From the NCBI GenBank assembly GCA_025766275.1, contig JAFKAC010000007.1:1922001-1986000 (forward strand): 64,000 nt of DNA, written 5' to 3'. Each line of letters begins with the position of its first letter. Position 1 is the first letter of the stretch. This document shows positions 19,641 through 30,580 of this stretch, in pieces. The stretch comes from Lactarius indigo (lineage: Eukaryota; Basidiomycota; Agaricomycetes; Russulales; Russulaceae). A program made the translations under genes and the position numbers. Under the pieces are notes generated by a model, which searched no databases, was not told where the DNA came from, and worked only from the letters and a program-made list of their open reading frames with translations.

Positions 19641-22600
19641 ACCCATCGGCCTGGGTGAGGGCAGTTAATTGTAACAGTGTAATCATGACTCGCTATCGTT
19701 CTATGAGAGTTCCAGTATCGATTCGCACCAGTTACGCAATGGCCGACATACGCGCATTAGTAGACTCAGGAGCAACTCATTGCTTCATGAAACCCTCCTT
19801 CGCAAAAAAGATGGGACTAGGGACGAAGCCACTCGACGTCCCAAAGAAAATATGGAATATCGATAACACGGAAAACAGATCGGGGCGTATTACTCATTAC
19901 ACCAATGTCGATGTTCAAACTAAAGGAATCCATAAGGAAATACGCTTCCTTATTACAGATATCGGCAATGAAGACATCGTATTGGGATACCCCTGGCTCG
20001 CCATTTACGACCCACACATTAAATGGTCACAAGCTGCCATCCACGAAGACATGCTCCCTATTATCATTCGACCAACCAACCCCTATCTCCAAGCAACAAC
20101 AATTGCGGCAGTCACTTCCCAAAACGACGACTATGAGGTCGTGCACTCTTGCGTTATCATGGACGAACAACGACAACAGTTTGAAGAAGGGTGCCGGATT
20201 AGAGCCACCGCCACCGATCTCGCTATCGCTGCTCAGCAATACACTACTAAAGCTGAGTTACCCCCCGAATACCACGAATTCGAACGCCTCTTCAGCGAAG
20301 AAGCATCGGACAGGTTTCCACCCAGCAGGCCCTGGGATCACGCTATCGAATTCAAACCAGGAACAGCTGATGCCATCGACTGCAAAATATACCCTATGAC
20401 TCAGGAGGAAGATAAGAAACTACGCGAGTGGATCGACGAACAGTTGAAAAAGGGGTACATACGACCCTCCAAGTCCCCATACGCATCATCCTTCTTCTTT
20501 ATTAAAAAGAAGGATGGTAAATTACGACCTGTCCAGGATTACCGAAGGATCAACGCCGTCACCATCCGCAATCAATACCCACTCCCTCTCATTTCCGATC
20601 TTATTACTGACCTCAGCAATGCCCACATCTATACAAAGCTCGATGTTAGATGGGGGTATAACAACATACGTATCAAAGAGGGAGATGAAGAGAAGGCGGC
20701 GTTCAAAACACGTTACGGATTATTCGAACCAACGGTGATGTTCTTCGGCTTGACCAATTCTCCGGCAACGTTCCAGACTATGATGAACTTCATCTTCAGG
20801 GACATCATTGCTAAGCATGAAAAACGTGGAACAACCATTCGGGTCTACATGGACGACATCGGCATCGCTACGGGACTTAATCACTCTTTACAGGATCACA
20901 TCGAAGCAGTCAAAGACGTTCTCCGCGTATCCGCGGAGCACGATTTATACTATAAGCTCGAAAAATGTCTTTTCCACTCCCCGCGCATGGATTACCTGGG
21001 GGTAATCCTTGAAAAGGGGGTGACACGCATGGACCCTGTCAAAATTTCGGGCATTAAGGACTGGCCAACGCCGACCAAAGTTAAGGACGTCCGCTCTTTC
21101 CTCGGATTTTGCAATTTTTACCGACCCTTCATACGAGGATTTGCAACTAAAGCACGACCACTTAACAAACTTACGCGCAAAGATACCGAATGGCACTGGG
21201 GAGACGAAGAAGAAAAGGCATTCCAGGACCTTAAAACCCTCGTCACTAGCGAACCCGTCCTAGCGCACCCAGACCTCACACAGCAATTCGAGTTAGAAGT
21301 CGACGCATCTGGGTTCGCCACAGGTGCAGTCCTTCTTCAGCGAAAAACAGACGGTAAACGACACCCCATCGGCTACTACTCGTCCACCCTTAACGAAGCC
21401 GAACGAAATTATGATATCTACGACCTCGAACTCCTCGCAATCGTCAAAGCCTTCCGTCACTGGAGACCCCTTTTAGCGGGATCCCCTCATAAGATCAAGG
21501 TATTCTCTGACCATCTTAACTTACAATACTGGAAATCGCCGCAAAAGATCAGTAGGCGCGTCGCCAGGGAAGTACTCGAACTCTCGGAGTACGATTTCGA
21601 GATTCATCACATTAAAGGAACCTCCAATGGACGCGCTGATGCACTGTCGCGAAGACCAGACTATGACCAAGGAGAAAACGACAACGAAGGAATCACAGTA
21701 TTACCCGAAAGCGTCTTTGTACGCGCCACCACACTAGAAGAACCACAACATCCGCACTGGAGACCCGAGATTCTACCAGTAGAAATGACTCCGGAACATC
21801 CCATTTATGAACAAGACAAAGCTAAGTTGAAACCTTGGGTCAACGCCCATAAACTAAAAGACATCGAAGGGACATGGTACAAAGACGGACGCCGAGTGGT
21901 CACCGGCGGCCTACATGACAAACGCACTATTATCGCTGCTCACCATGACTCCCCCATCTACGGCCACCCAGGTATCAAACGCACCCTCCAACTCACAGAA
22001 CGACACTACTGGTGGCCACAAATGAAGAATGATGTCGTAGACTACGTCAAAGGTTGTGCAGAATGCCAGCGGCACAAAGTCAATCTTCACCCCATTAGAG
22101 CACCCTTGCAACCCATCTATCCCAAACCGGAAGCTTTGCCATTCGAAACCATTTCAGTGGACTTTATCACTAAACTCCCTATCTCTCGGGGCTACGACTC
22201 TATTCTCACAGTAACAGACCATGATTGCACCAAAGCCGCGGTCTTCATCCCTTGCAATGAAGAAATAACGGCCGAAGGGACGGCTGCCCTGTACGTCTCT
22301 CATGTGTTCCCACGATTCGGACTCCCCTCGCGCGTTATCAGTGACCGAGATCCCCGCTTCGCATCCAAGTTTATGCGGGAGATATGCAAGATTCTTGGCA
22401 TCAGCCAAAATATCTCAACCGCTTATCATCCCCGAACCGATGGTCAATCGGAGCGAACGAATCAGTGGCTTGAACAATATCTCCGTTTCTGGGTAAATGA
22501 GCGGCAAGACGACTGGGTCCGCTATCTACCAATGGCGGAATTCACGCACAATAATTGGCCTAACGAAACCACACGAGAGTCCCCCTTCTTTCTCTTATCA

Positions 22601-24412
22601 GGGTTCAATCCCCGCGCTGATTGGACCGATAGGCCTTCCCCCATTCCACAGGTGTCACTGAGATTAGACCAATTCAAACAGGCACGACAACGTGCCTTCT
22701 CCTGTATGCTCCGGGCGCAAAAGTCATGGGTCAAACACAAAGATACGCCCAAATTCAAAGAAGGAGACCTCGTATGGTTGGAAGGACGCCACTTACGCAC
22801 TCATCAACCAACCGCAAAACTGGCCGCAAAACGCCATGGACCATTTAAGGTCGTCCAGGTGATGTCCTCTGTCAACTATCGCCTCGAACTTCCCACGCAG
22901 TGGAGCATCCACGACGTCTTCCACATAGATCTTCTCACACCTTATCGCGAAACACCCACGCACGGACCAAACTATCAGCGCCCACCACCTGATTTGGTTG
23001 ATAACGAAGAAGAATACGAAGTCGAGAAGATTCTAGACTCTCGGCGATTCGGCAGAAGACGTCGGCTCCAATACCTCGTAAAATGGAAGGGCTACCCTGA
23101 CTCAGACAATCAATGGATAGATAAGGATGACGTATTTGCCGACGAAGCCGTTCGGGAGTTCAAACATTCCAACCCCGACAGAGAAACGCATATAAGGACG
23201 ACCCTCTGTAGCGATAAGTCCCCATCTCCTATTCACTCCATGTCCTTTACTCGACGCAATGACCAGCTCGCACTCCCCTCCACCTTCGTCAATGACTCCT
23301 CCGCCACGCTTGTTAACCCCGACTCCACCAACGACACCACAGCCATTGGAGCTGAAAGAGGAAGCCGTACCTCCGTGCAGCATGAGGAAGACGGCCCTAT
23401 CACTGGTGAAGAACTGCACCAGACACTGCAACGATTCCCTATGCCCATACAGGGAACTCTCGACGACGATCCAGCAGCAACTCAACCAGCACCTCCGCCA
23501 ATGTACGCCCTCACAAACCCCAACACCGGTGAGCCCGAAGTCTTCCTCACAGAAGACGAGCTTTTTCGGCTTCAAGCAGCTGTCCCGCGCAGTACAGCCA
23601 CCGAACGCTATGCAGAAGTACCAGCAAGAATGGAAGGAGACGGCGGCGCGGTGGCAGCAGGAGCAACTGCATATCGCCGCCTGCCGACGACGGATGATGA
23701 AGGAACGGAGGGAGTACTGGACGAAGATGAGGATGAAGACGAGCTTAGAGACCACTACCCCATCAGGCACGCATTCCTTAATCATGAATTCTATGCTGAA
23801 GATCCAGCCGCCACTCCCTTCCTCGTCGACGCAGCGGGGGGGCCTCTACACAGGGGACGAGTCGCCGTGGCACAAGCGGCTCGTTATACACCAATGGGCG
23901 AACGAGACCCAGCAACCCGACTTGTCGTCCCTGAAGGGTTCCGGGTCAATAGAGGACCCGATTACATTCCGTTCCCGATCAAATTCCCCAACGGACCGAC
24001 GATACAAGCATCCCACGTACAGGTTATCCGAGGAGGAGACCCCTTCGTTCTCGGACTAGCTCCGGGATCTGGTCTCTTGTACGGTAAACCCCTCTACGCC
24101 ACTCCTCATCTCCCCAAAAACAACCGCGCATTCATTCCACATGAGGAGTATTTTATGCTCCGCGATCGACACCCCACGGACTTGCTGCTTATGTGCATCG
24201 GGGATGTCACCCTCATTCAAGAACTACGCCGTTTCCGGCAGTTCGCCTTTGCCGAAGACCAGCTGGAGAAGCGAATTCGGCAATTGCAGTTGGAGCGGGA
24301 GATGGTAGTCGCGGACAAAAAGGACAGTCTTTATCGTCTCGAAAGGGCTAACATATTGGCACGGATGGAAGATGAAGCGGAGCGAATGAGGCAGAAATCG
24401 GTAGCGGATTAG
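19622..24412 (+). CDS. Element B Pol polyprotein with chromodomain and conserved C-terminal extension
   Basis: About 1,596 codons by -1 shift. Approximate residues: protease ALVDSGATHCF (45-55); RT VYMDDIGIATG (near 408); RNase H ELEVDASGFATG (near 558); IN zinc finger HHDSPIYGHP with GCAECQRHK (773-815); IN core SVDFITKLP, VISDRDPRF, YHPRTDGQSERT; GPF linker; chromodomain YEVEKILDSRRFGRRRRL and LVKWKGYPDSDNQW (1130-1190). The extension of about 400 residues has an acidic stretch, VVPEGFRVNRGPDYIPFP, GKPLYATPH and a terminal coiled coil. No internal stop. The frame is also open upstream to 19550, inside gag. Confidence 0.94.
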   Translation, partial: GFSGRLNPSAWVRAVNCNSVIMTRYRSMRVPVSIRTSYAMADIRALVDSGATHCFMKPSFAKKMGLGTKPLDVPKKIWNIDNTENRSGRITHYTNVDVQTKGIHKEIRFLITDIGNEDIVLGYPWLAIYDPHIKWSQAAIHEDMLPIIIRPTNPYLQATTIAAVTSQNDDYEVVHSCVIMDEQRQQFEEGCRIRATATDLAIAAQQYTTKAELPPEYHEFERLFSEEASDRFPPSRPWDHAIEFKPGTADAIDCKIYPMTQEEDKKLREWIDEQLKKGYIRPSKSPYASSFFFIKKKDGKLRPVQDYRRINAVTIRNQYPLPLISDLITDLSNAHIYTKLDVRWGYNNIRIKEGDEEKAAFKTRYGLFEPTVMFFGLTNSPATFQTMMNFIFRDIIAKHEKRGTTIRVYMDDIGIATGLNHSLQDHIEAVKDVLRVSAEHDLYYKLEKCLFHSPRMDYLGVILEKGVTRMDPVKISGIKDWPTPTKVKDVRSFLGFCNFYRPFIRGFATKARPLNKLTRKDTEWHWGDEEEKAFQDLKTLVTSEPVLAHPDLTQQFELEVDASGFATGAVLLQRKTDGKRHPIGYYSSTLNEAERNYDIYDLELLAIVKAFRHWRPLLAGSPHKIKVFSDHLNLQYWKSPQKISRRVAREVLELSEYDFEIHHIKGTSNGRADALSRRPDYDQGENDNEGITVLPESVFVRATTLEEPQHPHWRPEILPVEMTPEHPIYEQDKAKLKPWVNAHKLKDIEGTWYKDGRRVVTGGLHDKRTIIAAHHDSPIYGHPGIKRTLQLTERHYWWPQMKNDVVDYVKGCAECQRHKVNLHPIRAPLQPIYPKPEALPFETISVDFITKLPISRGYDSILTVTDHDCTKAAVFIPCNEEITAEGTAALYVSHVFPRFGLPSRVISDRDPRFASKFMREICKILGISQNISTAYHPRTDGQSERTNQWLEQYLRFWVNERQDDWVRYLPMAEFTHNNWPNETTRESPFFLLSGFNPRADWTDRPSPIPQVSLRLDQFKQARQRAFSCMLRAQKSWVKHKDTPKFKEGDLVWLEGRHLRTHQPTAKLAAKRHGPFKVVQVMSSVNYRLELPTQWSIHDVFHIDLLTPYRETPTHGPNYQRPPPDLVDNEEEYEVEKILDSRRFGRRRRLQYLVKWKGYPDSDNQWIDKDDVFADEAVREFKHSNPDRETHIRTTLCSDKSPSPIHSMSFTRRNDQLALPSTFVNDSSATLVNPDSTNDTTAIGAERGSRTSVQHEEDGPITGEELHQTLQRFPMPIQGTLDDDPAATQPAPPPMYALTNPNTGEPEVFLTEDELFRLQAAVPRSTATERYAEVPARMEGDGGAVAAGATAYRRLPTTDDEGTEGVLDEDEDEDELRDHYPIRHAFLNHEFYAEDPAATPFLVDAAGGPLHRGRVAVAQAARYTPMGERDPATRLVVPEGFRVNRGPDYIPFPIKFPNGPTIQASHVQVIRGGDPFVLGLAPGSGLLYGKPLYATPHLPKNNRAFIPHEEYFMLRDRHPTDLLLMCIGDVTLIQELRRFRQFAFAEDQLEKRIRQLQLEREMVVADKKDSLYRLERANILARMEDEAERMRQKSVAD

Positions 24413-24429
24413 TGAGGTGGGCCTCACTC

Positions 24430-24444
24430 CTGAAAAGGGGGTAA
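24430..24444 (+). other. Element B polypurine tract
   Basis: TGAAAAGGGGGTAA abuts the 3' LTR. Confidence 0.75.
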
Positions 24445-24950
24445 TGTTACGATACGAACTCAGTGACTCATTACACACGACTCACGACCGGTTATGACTA
24501 CGGTCCGGTATTACTATTAGTCATGGACTCTTACAACGTATCAGTCAGCATAGTAGTTCGCATGTGATTGTGACTCATGTATGACTCATTCCTAGGATAG
24601 CGGTACTAGGGTTCGAGCTAGTTACGCTGTTGGTTACTTACTATTCGAGCGGCGCTTTAAAGCCCGCGTGTACCTGTATAAATAGTCGATCCGGAAGACC
24701 AAGAGTCCCCATCTTGGTCTTCTTCAATCCACCACTTGACTCGTCTCTCGCTTGCCTTGGCCTTGGGCTGAGAGTGATCTACTTGTATCCACCAAGGGAT
24801 ACACTTCTTTACCTTCAGCTGCAGCGTGTGCCTAACGTGCCCCTGTTCAGCTTGTGTTGGGTTGACACGAGGTCCCCATTCACCTAACTTCGCTAAGTCG
24901 ATTACGCCTTTCTAGTGTCCAAGTCGGACTCACGCCGGTGGAGCGTAACA
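24445..24950 (+). repeat. Element B 3' LTR
   Basis: 506 bp, identical by eye to 17145-17650, followed by the GTTGA target duplication. Confidence 0.96.
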
Positions 24951-24955
24951 GTTGA

Positions 24956-25097
24956 ACTCCACAAAGTATCCGGTTTCTTCTTGTCTTTCCCTCCAACTGG
25001 CAGCTTGTAAAAAGCGCGTGGGGACGTTTCGTTCTCCTCTTCTTGGGAGTGAATAGGGACGGAAGTTCGTCCACTGGTCTCTTGTTGTTACGGCCAC
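24956..25097 (-). pseudogene. Element C Gag, N-terminal piece with GTG start
   Basis: It starts at GTG 25097-25095 (context CCCATCGTGGCC) and encodes TTRDQW, RGERNVPT and ETGYFVEFN, then is cut by element B and resumes in frame at 17144. Element D has ATG at the same codon (30561) in the same context, so one change (ATG or GTG) separates the two. No AUG in any frame precedes 16770 once B is removed. Confidence 0.85.
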
Positions 25098-25103
25098 GAT
25101 GGG

Positions 25104-25114
25104 ATCTTGGTCTT
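25104..25114 (-). other. Element C self-primer binding site
   Basis: Minus strand AAGACCAAGAT, two bases from the LTR, complementary to ATCTTGGTCTT starting at 25328 in the LTR. Confidence 0.82.
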
Positions 25115-25116
25115 AA

Positions 25117-25630
25117 TGTAACGCCGTCACGACGTTAGCTCGACTTGAGCTTGTTAGAGGCGGTAACAACTTAGCGGTAACTGGGTGTCTCTGGCTTGAA
25201 GACTCGAAGGTCCAAGATGTATGCTTCTGGTGAATGCTCGTAGGCACACCTAAGGTGATTCTGGATTTAGATGAGAGAGAAAGAGAGAGAGAGAATAGAA
25301 ACAAGTGACGATTCAAGAAGACCAAGATGGCGTATCTTGGTCTTCACAAGACAGTTTAAATACATATCGAGCAGGCTTTCAAGCGCTGCTATGAGTCACA
25401 GTAAAGTAGCGTCCAACATATCGCAGAAACAGCTCGAACCCTAATACTACTAGTACCAGTATTAGTGTCGAGTCATCGAGGCACCGCTCAGTCAGCTATC
25501 GGTCGCAATCTCCTATCGTACTCGTAATCACCTATCATAAGTCCGCCACTAATATACCTTACCGCCGTAGTGACAACCGGTACAGTAAGGGTTCCGAAGT
25601 CGCGTCGCTCGTACAACCAGAAACATAACA
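25117..25630 (-). repeat. Element C 5' LTR with promoter
   Basis: 514 bp. Minus-strand TATTTAAA starts at 25362 and the self-primer word starts 34 bp later at 25328, inside a 12-bp inverted repeat with a 5-base loop. It differs from the 3' copy at about seven positions, all transitions. Confidence 0.93.
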
Positions 25631-25635
25631 TTGAT

Positions 25636-27786
25636 GACTTCTTCATCTTGTTGATGACACGGTTGCGTTAGATTTGGGTTGGCGATGAACGTTCGTGCGG
25701 TGTTGAGGGTTCATACGAAAACTTCTGGAGGCAGTACAACAACTTCGCTGTTGTCTTCGACTCCTTGGTTGTAATCGGGCCATCTTGACAAGGCGTCTGC
25801 CCTTCCATTGTTCTTCCCTTTTATGTGGTGAATCTCGAAGTCGTATTCTGAGAGTTCGAGTACCTCCCTCGCAACCCGCCTGCTAATCTTTTGTGGCGAT
25901 TTCCAGTACTGTAGGTTGAGGTGGTCCGAGTAGATTTTGATCTTGTGGGGGGCCCCTGCGAGCAGCGGTCTCCAGTTGCGTAGCGCCTTGACGATTGCGA
26001 GTAGTTCTAAGTTGTAGATATCGTAATTCCATTCCGCTTCTGAAAGCGTTGTGGAATAATATCCTATGGGGTGTCGCTTTCCATCAGACTTTTTCTGCAA
26101 TAAGACTGCTCCCACCGCGTATCCGGAGGCATCGACCTCCAGTTCGAATGGGTCCTGGAGAACCGGGTGCGCTAATACTGGCTCTTCTGTGACCAGACGC
26201 TTTAGCGTGTTAAATGCTTTGTCTTCTTCTTCTGTCCATCTCCATTCTTCATCTTTTCTCGTTAGTTTGGTGAGGGGTTTGGCGTGATTTGTGAAACCGC
26301 GAATGAAAAGTCTGTAAAAGTTGCAAAATCCTAGAAAGGATCGAACATCCTTCACCTTCGTCGGCGTGGGCCAGTCTTTGATGCCCTGAACTTTTACAGG
26401 GTCCATGCGAGTTACCCCCCATTCAAGGATTACCCCCAGGTAATCCATTCGCAGTTGGTGGAAAAGGCATTTCTCTAGTTTGAAATACAGGTCATGTTCC
26501 TCCACCACCTGTAGCACGTCCATGACCGCCACAACATGGGCTGTTAAATCACTGTCGAAGTGAGTGGCGATACCGATGTCATCCATGTAAACACGTATCG
26601 TGGTACCCAGACATTCGTGCTTTGCGATGACGTCGCAGTAGATGTGATTCATCATGGCTTGGAAGGTTGCGGGGGAATTAGTAAGGCCAAAGAACATGAC
26701 TGTTGGTTCAAATAGGCCAAATTTAGTTTTGAACGCCGCCTTCTCCTGATCCCCGTCGTGAATTCTCACGTTGTTATACCCCCAGCGGATGTCGAGCTTT
26801 GTATAGATATGGGCGTTACTGAGGTCCAGAATGAGGTCTTGGATTAGGGGAAGCGGGTATTGGTTGTGGACGGTGTGGGAGTTGATGACCCAATAATCCT
26901 GTACGGGGCGTAGTTTCCCGTCCTTCTTTTTAATGAAGAAGAAGGAGGATGCGTACGGGGAGATTGAGGGACGTAAGTACCCCTGCTTCAGTTTTTCTTC
27001 TAGGAACTCCTTCAGTTCGCCTTCTTCTTTTTGCGTCATGGGGTATATCTTGCAGTTGATGGCGGCTGGCGCGGACGGTTTAAAGTCAATTGCGTGGTCC
27101 CACGGCCGTGCCGGGGGGAACCGATGCGAGGCTTGCTCGTTGAAAAGTTTGTTAAATGCGGCATATACCGAAGGGAGTGTGGCCGCTGTCTGCTGTTGTT
27201 TCGCTTGTATGGCCAACTCCATCGAGGTGGTGGCTCTAGCGAAGGTGGCTTCATCTAAGTCACATATTATTGCTTCTTTCTTGGCCACTGTTAGGACTCG
27301 AATGGTGGATGCTGTAAGCAGTTCTTCGGTGGTAGCCAGTACCACAGGTTGCACGTCTGGGTGCATGCTTGCCGTTGCTCAACTGATAGTGGGTTCAAAG
27401 GCACTGAGCCATGGGTATCCCAGTACCATATCTTCGCTTCCTAGGTCGGTTACTAGGAAGGTCATTCGTTTTATCTGTCCTCGTGTTTTCACTTCTAGGT
27501 TAGCGTAATGAGTGATCAACCCAGCTTTATTTTCCGTGTTGTCTATATTCCATATTTTGCGAGGTATGTCTAGTGGCTGTACCGGGATGCCAGCCCGTGT
27601 TGCCATGTTAGGTCGGATAAAGTTGTCAGTTGCTCCAGAGTCGACCAACGCCTTTGTTTCAGTCGTTTGGTAATTCGTTTTGACAGTCACTGGAATTCAT
27701 AGCAAACAATAGTGCGTTGTCACAATTACAGAATTACATTGTAAAGCCCTCACCCAGACTGACGGGTTCAGGCGTCCCGAAAACCC
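25636..27786 (-). pseudogene. Element D pol, 5' part: protease, RT, RNase H
   Basis: Read by -1 shift from gag at 27780-27786. Protease ALVDSGATDNFIRP (about 27650), LGYPWLSAFEPTIS, RT LRPVQDYWVINSH and VYMDDIGIATHF (about 26590), RNase H ELEVDASGYAVGAV (about 26130). TGA at 27379-27381 replaces a tryptophan (C has ISWAMA), and TGA at 25711-25713 replaces an arginine. Otherwise the frame is continuous and resumes at 2094 beyond element C. Confidence 0.9.
27780..27786 (-). promoter_or_regulatory. Element D gag-pol -1 frameshift site GGGTTTT
   Basis: Same heptamer and reading-frame relation as in B and C. Confidence 0.78.
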
Positions 27787-29598
27787 TCTTTTCCCCACAA
27801 ATCTTGAAGTATGAGGTCTTTCACCTTGTCTGTGCTATTGGCTACCTGCGTCAGCCACTCCTTTGCTTGTTCCCCTGCCGTTTTTGCTGCATTGATTTGC
27901 GGCGCGGGCGTTACGCTGGGTGCCGGTGTTGCGTACCCTGGTAGCGACGGCTCATACTGAGATGTAGGGCCTGGGGACCCCGGCCACTGAGGCGGCCAGG
28001 TAGTTTCTGTCATTCTGCTGCTGGAGGGGGTGTTAGGCCATTGCCTTTGATTCCTTGGGTATGGGCAATTTCGTGAGAGGTGCCCTGGGGCGTTACAATT
28101 ATAGCACAGGACGTTCCTTAAGTCTCGTCGGGACCCCCCTCGTCCCCTTCCCCTTGCTCTGGGTCCTCCCCTCAGTGGGAAGGGTGGCGTTGGCCAATCG
28201 CGATGGGGCAGTTTATTGAAGTCGATGTCTTCTGAGCCGGCGAGCCGCACCTTAGCGCGGTTGGCCGAGGTGTCCATGGCCCAGGGGTTCGTCTGTGGTA
28301 AGTTTTGCGGGAGCGCCCATCCTGCATTGCCACTCTGCTTCTTCGGCTGCGAGGTGGTATTCTTGTACTCATTGAGTCTTGCTTTAAGATGTATGTAATT
28401 CTTCTGCCTTTTGAGGATGGCCCTTTTCCAATCATCAAATGTGACAGGGTCGTCGAATTGGAACGCGTTTTTGAACAGCTCCTTGGGCAACCCCGACGTG
28501 AAGAGGTCGATTGTTTGTGGTTCGTTGAGGCGGTAGTGAGCCTTCTGCGCAAGCTGTTCGAAATCGTTGACGTACTTGTCAACGTCCTCCCCCGTCATTT
28601 TGAACCCCTTTCGTAATATTGCCTGTGCCTGTTCTCGTTCCAACGTATTTTCAAACCTTTGGCTAAAGCCGTCGGCTACGGCGTCCCACAGGTCTCGGGT
28701 GTAGGGACTGATCCCTCATTGTATTTGTCTGTTGAGCCAGTTCAGGAAGGATAGGACCCATTCGCTGACCGCTCCACCTTTGATGTATGATAGGAACAGG
28801 AGACATCTCCTGTAGTTGTTTCGCATGATGGGGGCGTCGAGATTCATGCCCCAGTAGACGTGCCACTGCATCAAAAATTGGTCTACTTTGAGTCTGTCCC
28901 CATCAAAAATAGAAGGGGGCTCGCCAGTTAGTTTCTCGTTGTGGTGTCCTCCTCCGGCACCTCCACCGCCTCCTCCACCGCCTCCTCCACCGCCTGGTGG
29001 TCCAGCGGGTGGTCCTCTCAGTGGTTCGGTTCTTCGTATGTCGAACGGGACACCGCCTCCTGGTGGTGGTGGTGGGTCTCCGCCGGGTCCTCCCACACCT
29101 GGGGGAAGTTCCAGCACGGGTCGTCGCTCTGACGGAGGATCTCCTCAATCGGATCCTATAGCTCGAAAGATCGCGGCGTCGTCGGCTGTCATCCGTACTC
29201 CCGTTTCTGGGTTGATGGGCATGAGGATGTCTCTAGCCTCAGCCTGTATTGCGCGTGTTTCCTTGATGGCGACTCCTTCTATTGCTTGCGTTAGTGTTGC
29301 CATAATGGCTGGTGATCAGATGTGAATCGGTTTGGGTTCTGTGATATGTGCGGACTCAGCTTGTTCAATGAGGAGGTCTTGTATTGCTCCTCCGCTAGTC
29401 TCCGTTTGATTTGGCTCTCGTCCTTCGCTTTCGTTTTGGCTTTGCTCTTCGTCTTCTGACACTACTTCCCCGGTGGAGTGCTCTTGTACTTGCCCGTCAA
29501 TAGGGCCCCAGTCAGCTCGACTGTTGAGCTCTCGTGCATCGATATCGCAGTGGTATCTCGGTCCTGCTGGTCGTACGACGTCCCACTGGGAGTCTATG

Positions 29599-30338
29599 TG
29601 TCATGAACCCCCCTGCCATCTCTCCCTTTCTCCTTATCTGACCCATCTCTGTTCCCTTTCTTGGTAGTTACCTTTCAAAACCATACTTCTCTTTATCTGA
29701 TTGCTCTAGCACCTTCTGTGCTATTCTTGTTCACTCTTCTGCCTTGCTGGCATGACACCATCTTGCACGATGTTGACACCACCTTGCCAGCACACTCACT
29801 CTATCTATAGTAGCCAGTAGCACTATGTGCTCAGGCGCAATCCTGTACTATATAAGGAACCCTGTAGTGTGCCTTAGCTCCTTAGCTTTGGCTTAATCAA
29901 CTATCTGCGTTGTATCTCCATTAACTCCTTGAGTGCCTCAGTCCCTTCAGCACTCAAGCCCTTGATCCAGAACCTCTGACCCTTGACCCTTATCCTCTTT
30001 GGGTCATTCCCCTCTCAGCCTCTGTGCAGGCTTCCCCTTAACTTCGCTCTCATCCTCTTCCTGTCTTACTGGTCAGCCCAGTGACACGTGACCTTTGGAC
30101 TTAGGTCACCGAGCTCGTCCATTGCTACAGACTCAGTCACCTTAGCACAAGGGGCTGTTACCAGAAGGACCTTCCCACCTCAGCGTAGGGGGATTGTCAC
30201 AGACTCAGCTACCTCAGCGTAGGGGCTGTTACAGAGGACCTTAGGAGTCGTTGCACACAGTGCCGATCCGACTTGGCTGTCGACTGACACGTGACAGGAA
30301 GCCATTACAGAAGACCACACCCCCGCAGAGGCGTGACA
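29599..30338 (+). repeat. Solo LTR of an unrelated element
   Basis: 740 bp bounded by TGTCA and TGACA, flanked by target duplication CTATG (29594-29598 and 30339-30343). Removing it restores D's gag frame. TATATAAGG near 29850 suggests plus orientation. No internal coding region, so LTR-LTR recombination has removed the body. It matches no other LTR in the window, though its GTGACA end resembles those of E and H. Confidence 0.88.
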
Positions 30339-30567
30339 CTATGGGGTTCCACGTAACTTCTACCCAACACAAGTGGTCGAAGTTGAACTCAACTGGACGG
30401 AACCTGGTTGGTCTGTTAAACTCTACGAAGTATCCGGTTTCTTCTTGTCTTTCCCTCCAACAGGCCGCTTGTAAAAAGTGCGTGGGGACATTGCGTTCTC
30501 CTCTTCTTGGGAGCGAATAGGGACGGAAGCTCGTCCACTGATCTCTTGTTGTTATGGCCATGGTGGG

Positions 30568-30578
30568 ATCTTGGTCTT
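30568..30578 (-). other. Element D self-primer binding site
   Basis: Minus strand AAGACCAAGAT, two bases from the LTR; the complement lies at 30812-30822 in the LTR. Confidence 0.8.
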
Positions 30579-30580
30579 AA

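Larger units (their letters stand above)
17145..24950 (+). mobile_element. Element B: complete chromodomain Ty3/gypsy retrotransposon
   Basis: 7,806 bp with paired 506-bp LTRs that look identical by eye, and target duplication GTTGA at 17140-17144 and 24951-24955. It inserted in element C's gag in opposite orientation. Gag and pol are both open. B is related to C and D but clearly diverged, with a different LTR sequence that still keeps the same primer word. Confidence 0.96.
2095..25630 (-). mobile_element. Element C: Ty3/gypsy retrotransposon split by elements A and B
   Basis: C has paired 514-bp LTRs (2095-2608 and 25117-25630) and target duplication TTGAT. It inserted in the integrase zinc-finger region of D. 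A (4915-12785) and B (17145-24950) are nested in it, so the 23.5-kb span reduces to about 7.9 kb. Once A, B and one copy of each duplication are removed, gag and pol are single frames broken only by TGA codons at 3427, 4165, 4591 and 15868. The LTRs differ at about seven sites by eye, all transitions. Confidence 0.93.
27768..30561 (-). pseudogene. Element D Gag, split by a solo LTR
   Basis: 683 codons when 29599-30343 is removed. It starts with ATG at 30561 in the context CACCATGGCC; the related elements have GTG here. N-terminus TTRDQWTSFRPY, GYFVEFN, RPVEFNFDHLCW; Gly/Pro-rich tract (about 29110-28940); capsid-like region; CCHC knuckle CYNCNAPGHLSRNC (about 28115-28070). TGA codons at 29315, 29145 and 28716 lie where C keeps arginine. 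The D start may be a derived G-to-A change, in line with its other mutations. Confidence 0.88.
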
